Source of the DNA: Prevotellamassilia timonensis
GTDB lineage: Bacteria; Bacteroidota; Bacteroidia; Bacteroidales; Bacteroidaceae
Length of the DNA stretch: 57,261 nt
Assembly: GCF_900106785.1 (NCBI RefSeq)
Contig: NZ_LT629841.1
Span: forward strand, 1 to 57,261
Reading direction: 5' to 3'
The translations under genes were made by a program, and so were the position numbers. The notes beneath the pieces were generated by a model. The model was not told the DNA's origin, ran no database searches, and saw nothing but the letters and a program-made list of their open reading frames with translations. Below are positions 24,926 to 31,428 of this stretch, one piece after another. Numbering within the stretch: the first letter of the stretch is position 1; each line of letters starts with the position of its first letter.

Positions 24926-25036
24926 CTTGCCACGGTGCACTCGAAGCACCTGACGGCCCTGCCGCGGGGTACTATTAAAAATCACGTTCACTGTTTTTTT
25001 ATGATGGGTAAATTGTGCGGCTGCCGGTGTGGCAAG
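24926..25036 (-). ncRNA. Candidate tRNA-like RNA, element 3
   Basis: An island of ordinary sequence between two octamer-armed repeats. On the minus strand CTTGCCAC (25029-25036) pairs with GTGGCAAG (24926-24933), giving an 8-bp acceptor-like stem. Directly inside its 3' strand is a 5-bp hairpin GGTGC-TTCGAGT-GCACC (24934-24950), whose loop fits the T-loop rule TTCRANY. The remaining 78 nt contain GCCGC and GCGGC segments that could pair. There is no clear D-arm. No sequence likeness to elements 1 and 2 beyond this layout. Confidence 0.45.
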
Positions 25037-25051
25037 TGATAGGGGGAATGT

Positions 25052-25231
25052 TAAGTTGAGGAGTTGATAAGTTGAAAAGTTAAGAGGAATGTCAAGTTGA
25101 GGAGTTGATGAGTTTAGAAGTTAAGCGGGCGCTTTCAAGAGCTGAACAAGCAGAGGTGACCTCTTAGCTTTTCAACTCTTCAACTTGTCAACTTCCACCT
25201 GCGACCTCTTAACTCTTAAACTTATCAACTT
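25052..25231. repeat. Octamer-armed repeat, copy 12 (core 25125-25163)
   Basis: Contains the accessory motif taagaggaatgtcaagttga (about 25081-25100). Core begins gcgggcgctttcaagag. Confidence 0.85.
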
Positions 25232-25426
25232 CTACCTCCTCCGGTTCTTCCTGTACTTGAACCATGCCGAGAACGCGAGCACGGCCATCGTCAGCAGCAC
25301 AAGCAGTGCCACGAGTGCCACGCTCACGAGCAGCACGGTTAACACCGTTTTGAGGCCTACGAAGTGGGCGGCTATGACGAACAGCAGCAGGATTATGATG
25401 GAGAGTGAGAATGTGTGGTCTTTCAT
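25232..25426 (-). CDS. Small two-helix membrane protein
   Basis: 64 residues from MKDHTFSLSIIILLLFVIAA. Two hydrophobic helices (about 6-24 and 28-52) end in a basic tail FKYRKNRRR. The start at 25426 is chosen because the longer frame would overlap the upstream gene with low-quality sequence. Size and plan resemble small holins or membrane morons, but it is far from the other lysis genes. No family recognised. Confidence 0.65.
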   Translation of the reverse strand: MKDHTFSLSIIILLLFVIAAHFVGLKTVLTVLLVSVALVALLVLLTMAVLAFSAWFKYRKNRRR

Positions 25427-25452
25427 ACTTTTCTTCTTGTTGTTGTGGTTGT

Positions 25453-25677
25453 TTATATTAACACGGGGCACGAGTCGGCCTCGGGTACCTTCATGCGGCA
25501 GCCCTTGGCGGCCAGGCTCTGCCTCATGCTGTGCAGTTCGGCGGGGGTGATGGCCCATGGGGCGTACTGCATGATGTCGGCCAGGTGGGCCCTTACGGCG
25601 TGGGGGAACATGAACTTTCCGTCGGCCATGCGGCGTATGTAGGTGAGCACACGGTGCTCTATTCGGTTGTCGGTCAT
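25453..25677 (-). CDS. Small phage protein of unknown function
   Basis: 74 residues: RVLTYIRRMADGKFMFPHAV followed by RAHLADIMQYAPWAITPAEL and MRQSLAAKGCRMKVPEAD. Mostly helical, with no motif I recognise. Probably an early phage gene in the same leftward unit as the membrane peptide 26 bp downstream. Confidence 0.7.
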   Translation of the reverse strand: MTDNRIEHRVLTYIRRMADGKFMFPHAVRAHLADIMQYAPWAITPAELHSMRQSLAAKGCRMKVPEADSCPVLI

Positions 25678-25679
25678 AT

Positions 25680-25833
25680 AAGAGTTGAGAAGTTTATGAG
25701 TTGATGAGTTAAGAGGAATGTCAAGTTTATAAGTTTAAGAGTTGGTGAGCTAAGAGGTCGCTTTCAAGAGCTTGACAAGCAGAGGTGACCTCTTAAACTT
25801 TTCAACTCTTAAACTTTTCAACTTAAAAAACTC
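25680..25833. repeat. Octamer-armed repeat, copy 13 (core 25754-25792)
   Basis: Contains taagaggaatgtcaagttta (about 25709) and a canonical core. Separates the 74-residue and 247-residue genes. Confidence 0.85.
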
Positions 25834-26577
25834 CTACCCCCTCGGCCTGTTCCACTCGGGGGCGGGGTTGATGTCGGAGTAGTTCGGTGCGCCGTCGGCC
25901 TCGAGGGAGGCAAAGTAGGCGTCCTCCACCTCGCGCAGCTGCTGGTGCGAGTCGAGGGCCTTGATTAGGTTGTCGGCCGCCAGGTTCACCATCTTGTCCT
26001 TGGCGGGGCTTATCACCACGCCCTTTGGCACAAGCTGGCGGTCGAGGGCGTCGAGCAGCTGGCAGCACATGCGGTGCTGCTGCTCGTCGATGTCGCAGCG
26101 CAGCAGCTCGGTGGTGGGGCACAGCTCGCGTGTGGCCTCAATGTCGCGCACAAGGCGGCGGTTGGCGTAGAGCACAAGTATCTCGGCCACCTGCACATGC
26201 GCCAGCAGGGGCGACTGCCTGCACCCGTGGCGGGTGAAGAGCTGCAGCACGCAGTGGTAGAGCGTCTGCACCAGCGGGCGGTAGCGGTCAAGGGCGCGCT
26301 CCACCAGGCCGTCGTACACGTCCACCAGGTCCGACCGCTTGATGCTGTGCGCCAGGGCCACGTCCCACTGCGAGAGGCGGCACTGCATGCGCTTGACAAT
26401 GCGCTTGATGTCGTGGCGGCACAGGGGCGAGGCCGTCACACAGCCCAGGGCCGTGCGCAGCTGCTCGTTGGCCACCTCGCGGCGCAGCGTGTTGTGGTAA
26501 AAGGCCGTGCCGAACACGCGGGCCTCCTGGCTGTCCTTGCAGTGCTCGGTGCGGTAGCCCGCCCGCTGGCGGTTCAT
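25834..26577 (-). CDS. Phage protein of unknown function, helical
   Basis: 247 residues, all-helical by composition: LGCVTASPLCRHDIKRIVKR, SIKRSDLVDVYDGLVERALD, QVAEILVLYANRRLVRDIEA, DEQQHRMCCQLLDALDRQLV. Rich in His, Arg, Cys. Coupled by ATGA overlap to a 57-residue gene upstream, and downstream of a DnaC-like gene. Position suggests a replication or early-function role; no family identified. Confidence 0.75.
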   Translation of the reverse strand: MNRQRAGYRTEHCKDSQEARVFGTAFYHNTLRREVANEQLRTALGCVTASPLCRHDIKRIVKRMQCRLSQWDVALAHSIKRSDLVDVYDGLVERALDRYRPLVQTLYHCVLQLFTRHGCRQSPLLAHVQVAEILVLYANRRLVRDIEATRELCPTTELLRCDIDEQQHRMCCQLLDALDRQLVPKGVVISPAKDKMVNLAADNLIKALDSHQQLREVEDAYFASLEADGAPNYSDINPAPEWNRPRG

Positions 26578-26747
26578 CTCGCCACGCGCAAGGGCAGTGG
26601 CCAGCGGCGGCGTGCTGCGGCGGCCCCTGGCGTGCTGCGGCGGCCCCTGGCAGCGGGCGGGGGTGTGGCTGTGGGTGTGCCTATGGGGGCCGTGGCCGGG
26701 GTAAGGGGGCGGCGCATAGGTGTTGCTTGTTGTGTGTTGTTGTCCAT
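26574..26747 (-). CDS. Short basic Pro/Thr-rich protein
   Basis: 57 residues from MDNNTQQATPMRRPLTPATA. The ATG at 26747 fits; an upstream in-frame start at 26852 would overlap the 69-residue gene. Ends in an Arg-rich segment. Includes a direct duplication at about 26609-26650 (ctgcggcggcccctggcgtg type). The coding status rests mainly on the ATGA overlap with the next gene. Confidence 0.45.
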   Translation of the reverse strand: MDNNTQQATPMRRPLTPATAPIGTPTATPPPAARGRRSTPGAAAARRRWPLPLRVAR

Positions 26748-26781
26748 GTGTTTAAGTGTTTTGCCCGGGGGGCGGGCGTTA

Positions 26782-26991
26782 TTAGTCGTTGGTGTGGGGC
26801 GCGGTAGTGTATTCGCGGCGTATCTTGAAAAAACCGCGGCGCGCCGTTTCAAAGAATGTCTTGAGGTCGTCGTCGGCCACCGACACGTCGGTGTGGCCGT
26901 TGATGCTCACGCACTCGTCAAAGCAGAAGTGGCGCACGATGCGCTGCCACGACAGCCGCGAGCATGTCCAGTATATCTGAAATCTACGCAT
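26782..26991 (-). CDS. Small phage protein of unknown function
   Basis: 69 residues: MRRFQIYWTCSRLSWQRIVR, then HFCFDECVSINGHTDVSVAD, then DLKTFFETARRGFFKIRREY. Two Trp and three Cys in the first third. Compact, probably folded. Preceded by octamer-armed copy 14. No family recognised. Confidence 0.65.
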   Translation of the reverse strand: MRRFQIYWTCSRLSWQRIVRHFCFDECVSINGHTDVSVADDDLKTFFETARRGFFKIRREYTTAPHTND

Positions 26992-27000
26992 GGGGGGGGG

Positions 27001-27122
27001 AGTTTTAAGTTTATAAAGTTGATGAGTTGAAAAGTTAAGAGGTCGCTTTCAAGAGCTGAACAAGCAGAGGTAACCTCATAAACTTATCAACTCCTCAACT
27101 TTTCAACTTGAAAATGCCCTCA
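27001..27122. repeat. Octamer-armed repeat, copy 14 (core 27039-27077)
   Basis: Rightmost full phage copy, downstream of the DnaC-like gene. A remnant cttttcaacttttcaacttg at about 28721 shows that arm sequence alone also occurs further right. Confidence 0.85.
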
Positions 27123-27824
27123 TCAACTCCTGTACGAGGCATTGGTGAACACTACCACCTGCAGCATCTCGCGCAGGCGGTCGGCCACACGTTGGCCGTA
27201 CTTGGCCGCTATCTCCTGCCCCGTGAGGTTGGTGGTCAGTATGGTGTACAGCCCGCGGGCGTAGCGGTGCTCCACAAGGTCGGTGAGCGGGGCTATCACA
27301 TTGCCGTAGGTCAGCACCTCGGCAGGCTCTGCGCCGAAGTCGTCAATGCCCAGCACAGGGCGGGCGGCCGTGCGGCCGAACCACTCTGGGCTGGCGGCCT
27401 GCTGCGCTATGTCCTTGGCAGTGAGCACCACCACCTTGTCAAGGTCGTGCGCCGCCATGTCGGGCGGTATGCGCCCCGACTCCCACAGCCAGTTGCACGC
27501 CCGCTGTATGGCCCGCAGCATGGTGGTCTTGCCGTTGCCCACCGTGCCACACATCATCAGCCCCGGCTTTTTGCCACCGGGCCACAGGGCGCGCGCCACC
27601 TGGGCCACAGCCTGTGTGGTGCCCGCGTCGGGCTGCATGGGGCGGCCGCCACCAGCGCCGCGCACTATCACCTCGGCCGAGTACGAGGCGTAAAGCAGGC
27701 GGTAAGCCTCATCGAGCGAGGCCACAGGCAGCCTAAATGCCTGCAAGGTAGTCGGCTGCCGTATGAGCTGCCGCGTCAGTTCCCCGGCGTCGGGCAGCGG
27801 TGTGTTGTTGGTTCGCATGGTCAT
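27123..27824 (-). CDS. DnaC-like helicase loader ATPase
   Basis: 233 residues. Walker A GTVGNGKTT (about 93-101), Walker B VLGIDDFGAEP, sensor-like TILTTNLTGQEI and RVADRLREM typical of IstB/DnaC loaders that place the replicative helicase. Starts inside the 3' end of the DUF4373-type gene (92-bp overlap), so a later non-ATG start is possible. Together with that gene it forms the phage replication initiation pair. Confidence 0.88.
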   Translation of the reverse strand: MTMRTNNTPLPDAGELTRQLIRQPTTLQAFRLPVASLDEAYRLLYASYSAEVIVRGAGGGRPMQPDAGTTQAVAQVARALWPGGKKPGLMMCGTVGNGKTTMLRAIQRACNWLWESGRIPPDMAAHDLDKVVVLTAKDIAQQAASPEWFGRTAARPVLGIDDFGAEPAEVLTYGNVIAPLTDLVEHRYARGLYTILTTNLTGQEIAAKYGQRVADRLREMLQVVVFTNASYRS

Positions 27825-28698
27825 TGGCTATGGTTTGCTTTATCCTGAGCCACGAGCAAAAGTGGCTCTTCACGTTGTCTATGCCCAGGTGCTCGGCCTT
27901 GCCGTTGGCCAGGCAGTCTATCACAAAGCTGTCGAGCCAGCCGCTCAGGGCCTCGGCCGTCAGCTGGTAGCGCATCTGCACCACCTCGCCCCATTGGCGG
28001 TCGGCCTTGAGGGCGGCCACGTCGCGCCGCAGCCGCTCGGCCGTGGGGGCTTGGGCTGAGGCTGTTGCAGCATCGGCAGCAGCAACAGCAGCAGGCTCTC
28101 GCGCACCTTCTGCTGTTGTTGTTATTTCCTTTTCTCTTGTTTCCTTTTCTTTTCTTTTCTTGGTATCCGGTGCGTATACGTCCGTATCCGTTCCGTATTC
28201 GTTCCGTATCACTTCCGTATCACTTCCGTATTCGTTGTGTATACGTTCCGTATTATTTCCGTATTCGGTGCGTATACGTTCCGTATCACTTCCGTATTCG
28301 GTGCGTATACGTTCCGTATCCGGTTCCGCATTACGGTGCCACCGCGCCTGTATGGCCTTGCGTGCCGCCTCGGAGCGTTGGCCGCGCTCGGCGTCCTTCA
28401 CCTCCATGCGGTGCAGAAAGCCCGACGAGTAGAAGCGGGTGCCGTCCTCCGACTTGCGGAACAGCCCGAAGTCCTCTACCACCGTGCGCACCAGTTCGGT
28501 GTCCACATGCAGGTCAAAGGCTATCATGTCATAGTCCGTGGGGCTCGAATAGCCGTCCTCATCGCGCAGGCGCTCCAGTATCATGAAGTACACGCCATAA
28601 CCCTCTGCCCCATGCTTCATGCGCAGGCGTATGAGCTTTGACGAGTTGCGCGCGTTGGTGTCGTGCGGGAAATATCCCGTCTGTTTTTTGCGTGCCAT
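27733..28698 (-). CDS. DUF4373 (Lin1244/Lin1753-like) replication protein
   Basis: 321 residues. The N-terminal domain GYFPHDTNARNSSKLIRLRM, GAEGYGVYFMILERLRDEDG is the DUF4373-type winged-helix region found in phage replication initiators. Residues 127-178 are five 11-residue repeats of type DTERIRTEYGS (28165-28320). A charged linker KKRKEKETREKE follows. The C-terminal GYL-like region (FVIDCLANGKAEHLGIDNVK, SHFCSWLRI) resembles DnaB/DnaC-interacting tails. Likely binds the origin and recruits the loader encoded next. Confidence 0.85.
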   Translation of the reverse strand: MARKKQTGYFPHDTNARNSSKLIRLRMKHGAEGYGVYFMILERLRDEDGYSSPTDYDMIAFDLHVDTELVRTVVEDFGLFRKSEDGTRFYSSGFLHRMEVKDAERGQRSEAARKAIQARWHRNAEPDTERIRTEYGSDTERIRTEYGNNTERIHNEYGSDTEVIRNEYGTDTDVYAPDTKKRKEKETREKEITTTAEGAREPAAVAAADAATASAQAPTAERLRRDVAALKADRQWGEVVQMRYQLTAEALSGWLDSFVIDCLANGKAEHLGIDNVKSHFCSWLRIKQTIANDHANQQHTAARRRGTDAAAHTAADYLAGI

Positions 28699-28892
28699 GT
28701 GTCTCTCTTGTGTTTTTCGCTTTTCAACTTTTCAACTTGTTGTATATTAGGCAGTGAGGTGCCGCCGTGGCCGCTTACCTCGCCCGACAATGTCATTCGT
28801 TCAGCAACGCTATTACACACCACTCTCAAAACAGTAGAATAAAATACACAATATATATATGGGTGTGTGCGAGGGGGCAACCCTTCGGCCCT

Positions 28893-29291
28893 CTACTCGT
28901 CTTCACTCAAATAGCAGCTTACCTCGTTGATAAATTCATCGAGCGTTCGGCACACCACGTAGCTGTACTCACCGCCCTGTGTTATCAGGCGCTCCCACTC
29001 ACGCTGCGCTGTGCTCTGCCGCCCCGTGGGCGTTTTCATTTCAATGAGCAGCGCGCCGTGGCGGGCTGTGCGCTTGAGCAGTATGAGGTCGGCCACGCCA
29101 GCAAGCACGCCTTCCTCCTTGAGCTTTGCCCCCGTCAGCATGTCGCGCCGCCCGCCGTTGGGCACGGCAAACAGGGCATGGGCCAGCCGGGGGTGCTGCA
29201 ACCTGAACCACCGCACACACCTGCACTGAAGCAGGTGCTCCTCGTCGCGAGGCGGGCGGCGGCGCGGCTTGTCAGCGTTCAATGTATCCAT
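28893..29291 (-). CDS. VRR-NUC domain nuclease
   Basis: 132 residues. DEEHLLQCRCVRWF, HALFAVPNGGRRDMLTGAKL, EGVLAGVADLILL and LLIEMKTPTGRQSTAQREWE carry the PD-(D/E)xK-like motif of VRR-NUC proteins (Asp of VADLI, Glu-x-Lys of IEMK). Stand-alone VRR-NUC proteins of phages are structure-specific nucleases or Holliday junction resolvases. Start overlaps the DUF4494 gene by 20 bp. Confidence 0.9.
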   Translation of the reverse strand: MDTLNADKPRRRPPRDEEHLLQCRCVRWFRLQHPRLAHALFAVPNGGRRDMLTGAKLKEEGVLAGVADLILLKRTARHGALLIEMKTPTGRQSTAQREWERLITQGGEYSYVVCRTLDEFINEVSCYLSEDE

Positions 29292-29709
29292 TATACTTCA
29301 ATTCAGTCACCGCCACCATCTCGCACGAGTCGCCCATGGTCTCGGTGGCCAGCTTCGTGGCACGCCCCATGGTGTCGGCACGCACAAGCCACTGCTGCGT
29401 GACGGAGCTCTCCTTGCCCGTGTCGTGGTTGCGGTCAGTCAGTTTCACCCGCACACGCCAGTAGCGCTGCTTGGCGGCCTCATCATCGGTGAGGTGCTCG
29501 GCGTAGTACACCGACTTCATCTGCTGCAAAGACAAGCCGTCGGCGCCATCTCTCGCATACTTGCTCAAAGCCAGCCCCAGGCAGCTCTGAGCCTCGCCGT
29601 AGCTGTAAGCCTCAACAAGCCACACCTCACGCGCATCAAGCGTGCGCCCGTCGGGCTGCATCTTCACATAGCGCACACTGCACTCAATGGTCTGAATAAT
29701 TTTCTGCAT
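29272..29709 (-). CDS. DUF4494 family phage protein
   Basis: 145 residues. QTIECSVRYVKMQPDGRTLD, AREVWLVEAYSYGEAQSCL, YWRVRVKLTDRNHDTGKESS, TQQWLVRADTMGRA fit DUF4494, a common early gene of Bacteroidetes phages. Function unknown. Lies directly downstream of the tRNA-like RNAs. Confidence 0.8.
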   Translation of the reverse strand: MQKIIQTIECSVRYVKMQPDGRTLDAREVWLVEAYSYGEAQSCLGLALSKYARDGADGLSLQQMKSVYYAEHLTDDEAAKQRYWRVRVKLTDRNHDTGKESSVTQQWLVRADTMGRATKLATETMGDSCEMVAVTELKYNGYIER

Positions 29710-29753
29710 AGTGTTCCTTTCTTCTTTTTATGGGTTAATACTATTTGCATTGT

Positions 29754-29919
29754 GCAGGCGGCGGGAGTCGAACCCGCTAATGTGCGACGAACCTCGGCAT
29801 GTGGCGCGCCCATGCGTGTGGCCGCATGGAGATAAGTTACACCACACACACATAAAGGAGCGGGCGCACCGACGATTAAGAGCTGCTGCCGCCTATCCGT
29901 TTAGCGGCCTATCGCCTGC
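29754..29919 (-). ncRNA. tRNA-like RNA, element 1 (166 nt)
   Basis: Read on the minus strand: GCAGGCG (29913-29919) pairs with CGCCTGC (29754-29760) as a perfect 7-bp acceptor stem. A D-arm GCCGC-UAAACGGAUAG-GCGGC carries the GG expected at positions 18-19. A perfect T-arm GCGGG-TTCGACT-CCCGC (29761-29777) abuts the acceptor. In place of an anticodon arm there are about 109 nt, including the hairpin CATGCG-GCCACA-CGCATG and a longer helix (GTCGG, TGCGCCC with GGGCGCG, CCGAG). No CCA is encoded. tmRNA and bacterial Y RNAs are known tRNA mimics of other designs; this matches neither by eye. Confidence 0.7.
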
Positions 29920-29986
29920 AAAAAGCGGCGTGCACTATCCGTCACGAACCGTGCAACGCCTTGAGAGAATTAGAACAGTTATCAGC

Positions 29987-30142
29987 GCAGGCGGCGGGAG
30001 TCGAACCCGCTAATGTCCTAACATTCCAGCGCAAAACCAGTCACGCACCACAGGAGCCGGCTATCCATCGTCTGTGCGCCAGCGGTGCGCCCGGCGTACC
30101 ATGTCCTGATGCCGCCTATCCGCTTAGCGGCCTATCGCCTGC
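29987..30142 (-). ncRNA. tRNA-like RNA, element 2 (156 nt)
   Basis: Same ends as element 1: GCAGGCG (30136-30142) with CGCCTGC (29987-29993), the same D-arm with one loop change (UAAGCGGAUAG), the identical T-arm (29994-30010) and ACATTA just before it. The interior (about 99 nt) is unrelated in sequence but can also fold, for example GCGCACC with GGTGCGT. About 30 nt upstream of both elements is also similar (cgtga..., gtgca..., ctttt), so the unit was duplicated and the interiors then diverged or were exchanged. Confidence 0.7.
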
Positions 30143-30185
30143 AATAAAAGGTGGCTGCACCTATGCTCACGCACCAGGGCAACCC

Positions 30186-30244
30186 GCAGCCGGGGAGCAT
30201 TACGGAAGTAAGAGAATAGCGTATATGGCGAGCCCCCCGGCTGC
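30186..30244 (-). other. Hairpin upstream of the tRNA-like RNAs
   Basis: GCAGCCGGGG (30186-30195) pairs with CCCCGGCTGC (30235-30244) around 39 nt. It lies 5' of element 2 on the same strand and could be a leader structure or terminator of the upstream transcript. No T tract follows. Confidence 0.4.
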
Positions 30245-30327
30245 CACATTTCAAAACACATAGAGATACATTATCTAACTAATAACCAAACCAACTCAAA
30301 GCATTCTCCCTGCCCGCGGGCCCCGGC

Positions 30328-30543
30328 TCATCGCCTGGCCGCCTCGTACACCTCCACCATCTGCCGCTCCGTCCAGTCGGGGTGCTCATGCAGCATGGAG
30401 TAGTACGTACCGTTATTCTTCATTTCCGTCACCACCGCATCGCGGTAGTCGCTGCTGCCGGCATAAGCCACCGCAGCCACCACCACACCAGCGGCAAAAA
30501 CCCATTTCGCGGCGCACCATGCGCCATCAAGTATCTTTCTCAT
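30328..30543 (-). CDS. Small membrane-anchored phage protein
   Basis: 71 residues from MRKILDGAWCAAKWVFAAGV: one N-terminal membrane helix (about 10-28), then a soluble part ending HPDWTERQMVEVYEAARR. An A-rich upstream (aaaagaaaatacgact) supports the ATG at 30543. A longer frame starting with GTG at 30699 has a GTGA overlap with the preceding stop and would add 52 residues containing the repeated GTAQTK(A/P)RH; I cannot exclude it. No family recognised. Confidence 0.6.
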   Translation of the reverse strand: MRKILDGAWCAAKWVFAAGVVVAAVAYAGSSDYRDAVVTEMKNNGTYYSMLHEHPDWTERQMVEVYEAARR

Positions 30544-30559
30544 AGTCGTATTTTCTTTT

Positions 30560-30695
30560 ATGTTTATATCATTGTGCCGCGGCTTCGTTTGTGCTGTGCC
30601 CTTGTTTGTGCTGTACGTAGTTTTGGTAGCGAAATCAATTTCCTTACCAAGTTCGTGCCGTGCCTTTGTTTGTGCTGTGCCTTTGTCACCTTCAC
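30560..30695. repeat. Direct repeats of GGCACAGCACAAAC type
   Basis: On the minus strand a 28-nt segment starting GGCACAGCACAAAC occurs at about 30659-30686 and again at about 30577-30604, with shorter copies around them (tacagcacaaacaag). They fill the space between the excisionase-like gene and the 71-residue gene. They may be iterons or, if the longer frame is real, coding repeats. Confidence 0.6.
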
Positions 30696-31022
30696 TCACA
30701 TCTCGACACGCCCCGTATTGAGGTTGCGGCGTTTCATAAGTTTTTCAAGCTCCGAGCGGCGCACCAACACCCTGCGCCCCACCTGCGCACACTCAATGCC
30801 AAAACGCCTGCGCCACACACGCCAGGCCGTGCGTTTTATGCCTAACATGTCGCAAGCCTCCTCCGTGGTCAGCCACTTGTCCTCAGGCTCAAGCCGCTTT
30901 TCAAGCCTCTCAAGCAAGTCGAGCATGCGCTCCCACTCATCAACAGGCACCGCCACATAAGTGGCCGCCATCTGCGCCGACGCCAAAGCGCCGCGACCAA
31001 ATGTCAATTCTGCCATATCCAT
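30696..31022 (-). CDS. Excisionase-like winged-helix protein
   Basis: 108 residues. The C-terminal part KWLTTEEACDMLGIKRTAWR, RRFGIECAQVGRRVLVRRSE, LEKLMKRRN is the MerR/Xis-type helix-turn-helix domain that binds att arms and steers integrase towards excision. The N-terminal half (DEWERMLDLLERLEKRLE) is helical and may dimerise. It is common in Bacteroidetes mobile elements. A regulator role is the alternative. Confidence 0.8.
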   Translation of the reverse strand: MDMAELTFGRGALASAQMAATYVAVPVDEWERMLDLLERLEKRLEPEDKWLTTEEACDMLGIKRTAWRVWRRRFGIECAQVGRRVLVRRSELEKLMKRRNLNTGRVEM

Positions 31023-31087
31023 ATCAATAGTCTTTTTTTAATGTACCAAGGTGCGTGAAGTGCATCAAGGGGCGCACAGGTGCATCA

Positions 31088-31158
31088 ATGTGTGTGCCGC
31101 CTCACGCAGTCATTTATATTGGCGTGTAAGTGTGTGCCGTCTCACGCTGTCATTTGTT
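31088..31158. repeat. Two 28-bp direct repeats near the excisionase promoter
   Basis: gtgtgtgccgcctcacgcag... (from about 31089) and gtgtgtgccgtctcacgctg... (from about 31130) share 24-25 of 28 bases and lie 41 bp apart. gtgcatcaa also occurs twice just left (31056-31090). They lie upstream of the excisionase-like gene and touch the end of the 92-residue gene. Operator function is inferred. Confidence 0.5.
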
Positions 31159-31428
31159 ATTTAAGGTCTCCTGGCTGCGTCTCGCAATCACATACACCTT
31201 GCGCCCGTCCTCGTCCGTGTCGTTATATAGCACATACTCCTTCCAGCCGCTTTCCTTGTTGAACTTAGCCACAGCCGCGTATACCGATGCTTTCTCCACC
31301 TCGTCCGTCAGCAGCCCTATCGAGCCGCCTTGCTGTATCCTGCGCATGGTATTACGCAAATCTATTTTCCAGAGTATCGCGTTTTTTTTCTGCTTTTTTC
31401 TATAAAACATAACGTTAATTCTATTCAA
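31150..31428 (-). CDS. Small phage protein of unknown function
   Basis: 92 residues: basic N-terminus MNRINVMFYRKKQKKNAILW, then TMRRIQQGGSIGLLTDEVEK, FNKESGWKEYVLYNDTDEDG, RKVYVIARRS. ATGA overlap with the end of the second repressor, so the two are coupled. Its start region contains an 18-bp copy (31405-31422) of the first bases of the integrase-end repeat. Confidence 0.65.
   Translation of the reverse strand: MNRINVMFYRKKQKKNAILWKIDLRNTMRRIQQGGSIGLLTDEVEKASVYAAVAKFNKESGWKEYVLYNDTDEDGRKVYVIARRSQETLNNK

Noticed and set aside
24991-25040. 12-codon plus-strand frame MMGKLCGCRCGK
   Set aside because: Interesting Cys spacing, but it lies within the RNA-like element on the other strand and has no promoter or ribosome site.
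28617-28880. 87-residue minus-strand frame upstream of the DUF4373-type gene
   Set aside because: Overlaps the start of that gene and its AT-rich leader; low-quality sequence with no likely ribosome site.
29754-30142. Two conventional tRNA genes or tmRNA
   Set aside because: No anticodon arm at the right distance; 5' and 3' acceptor strands are over 150 nt apart; the 5' end lacks the tmRNA pattern and there is no tag frame.
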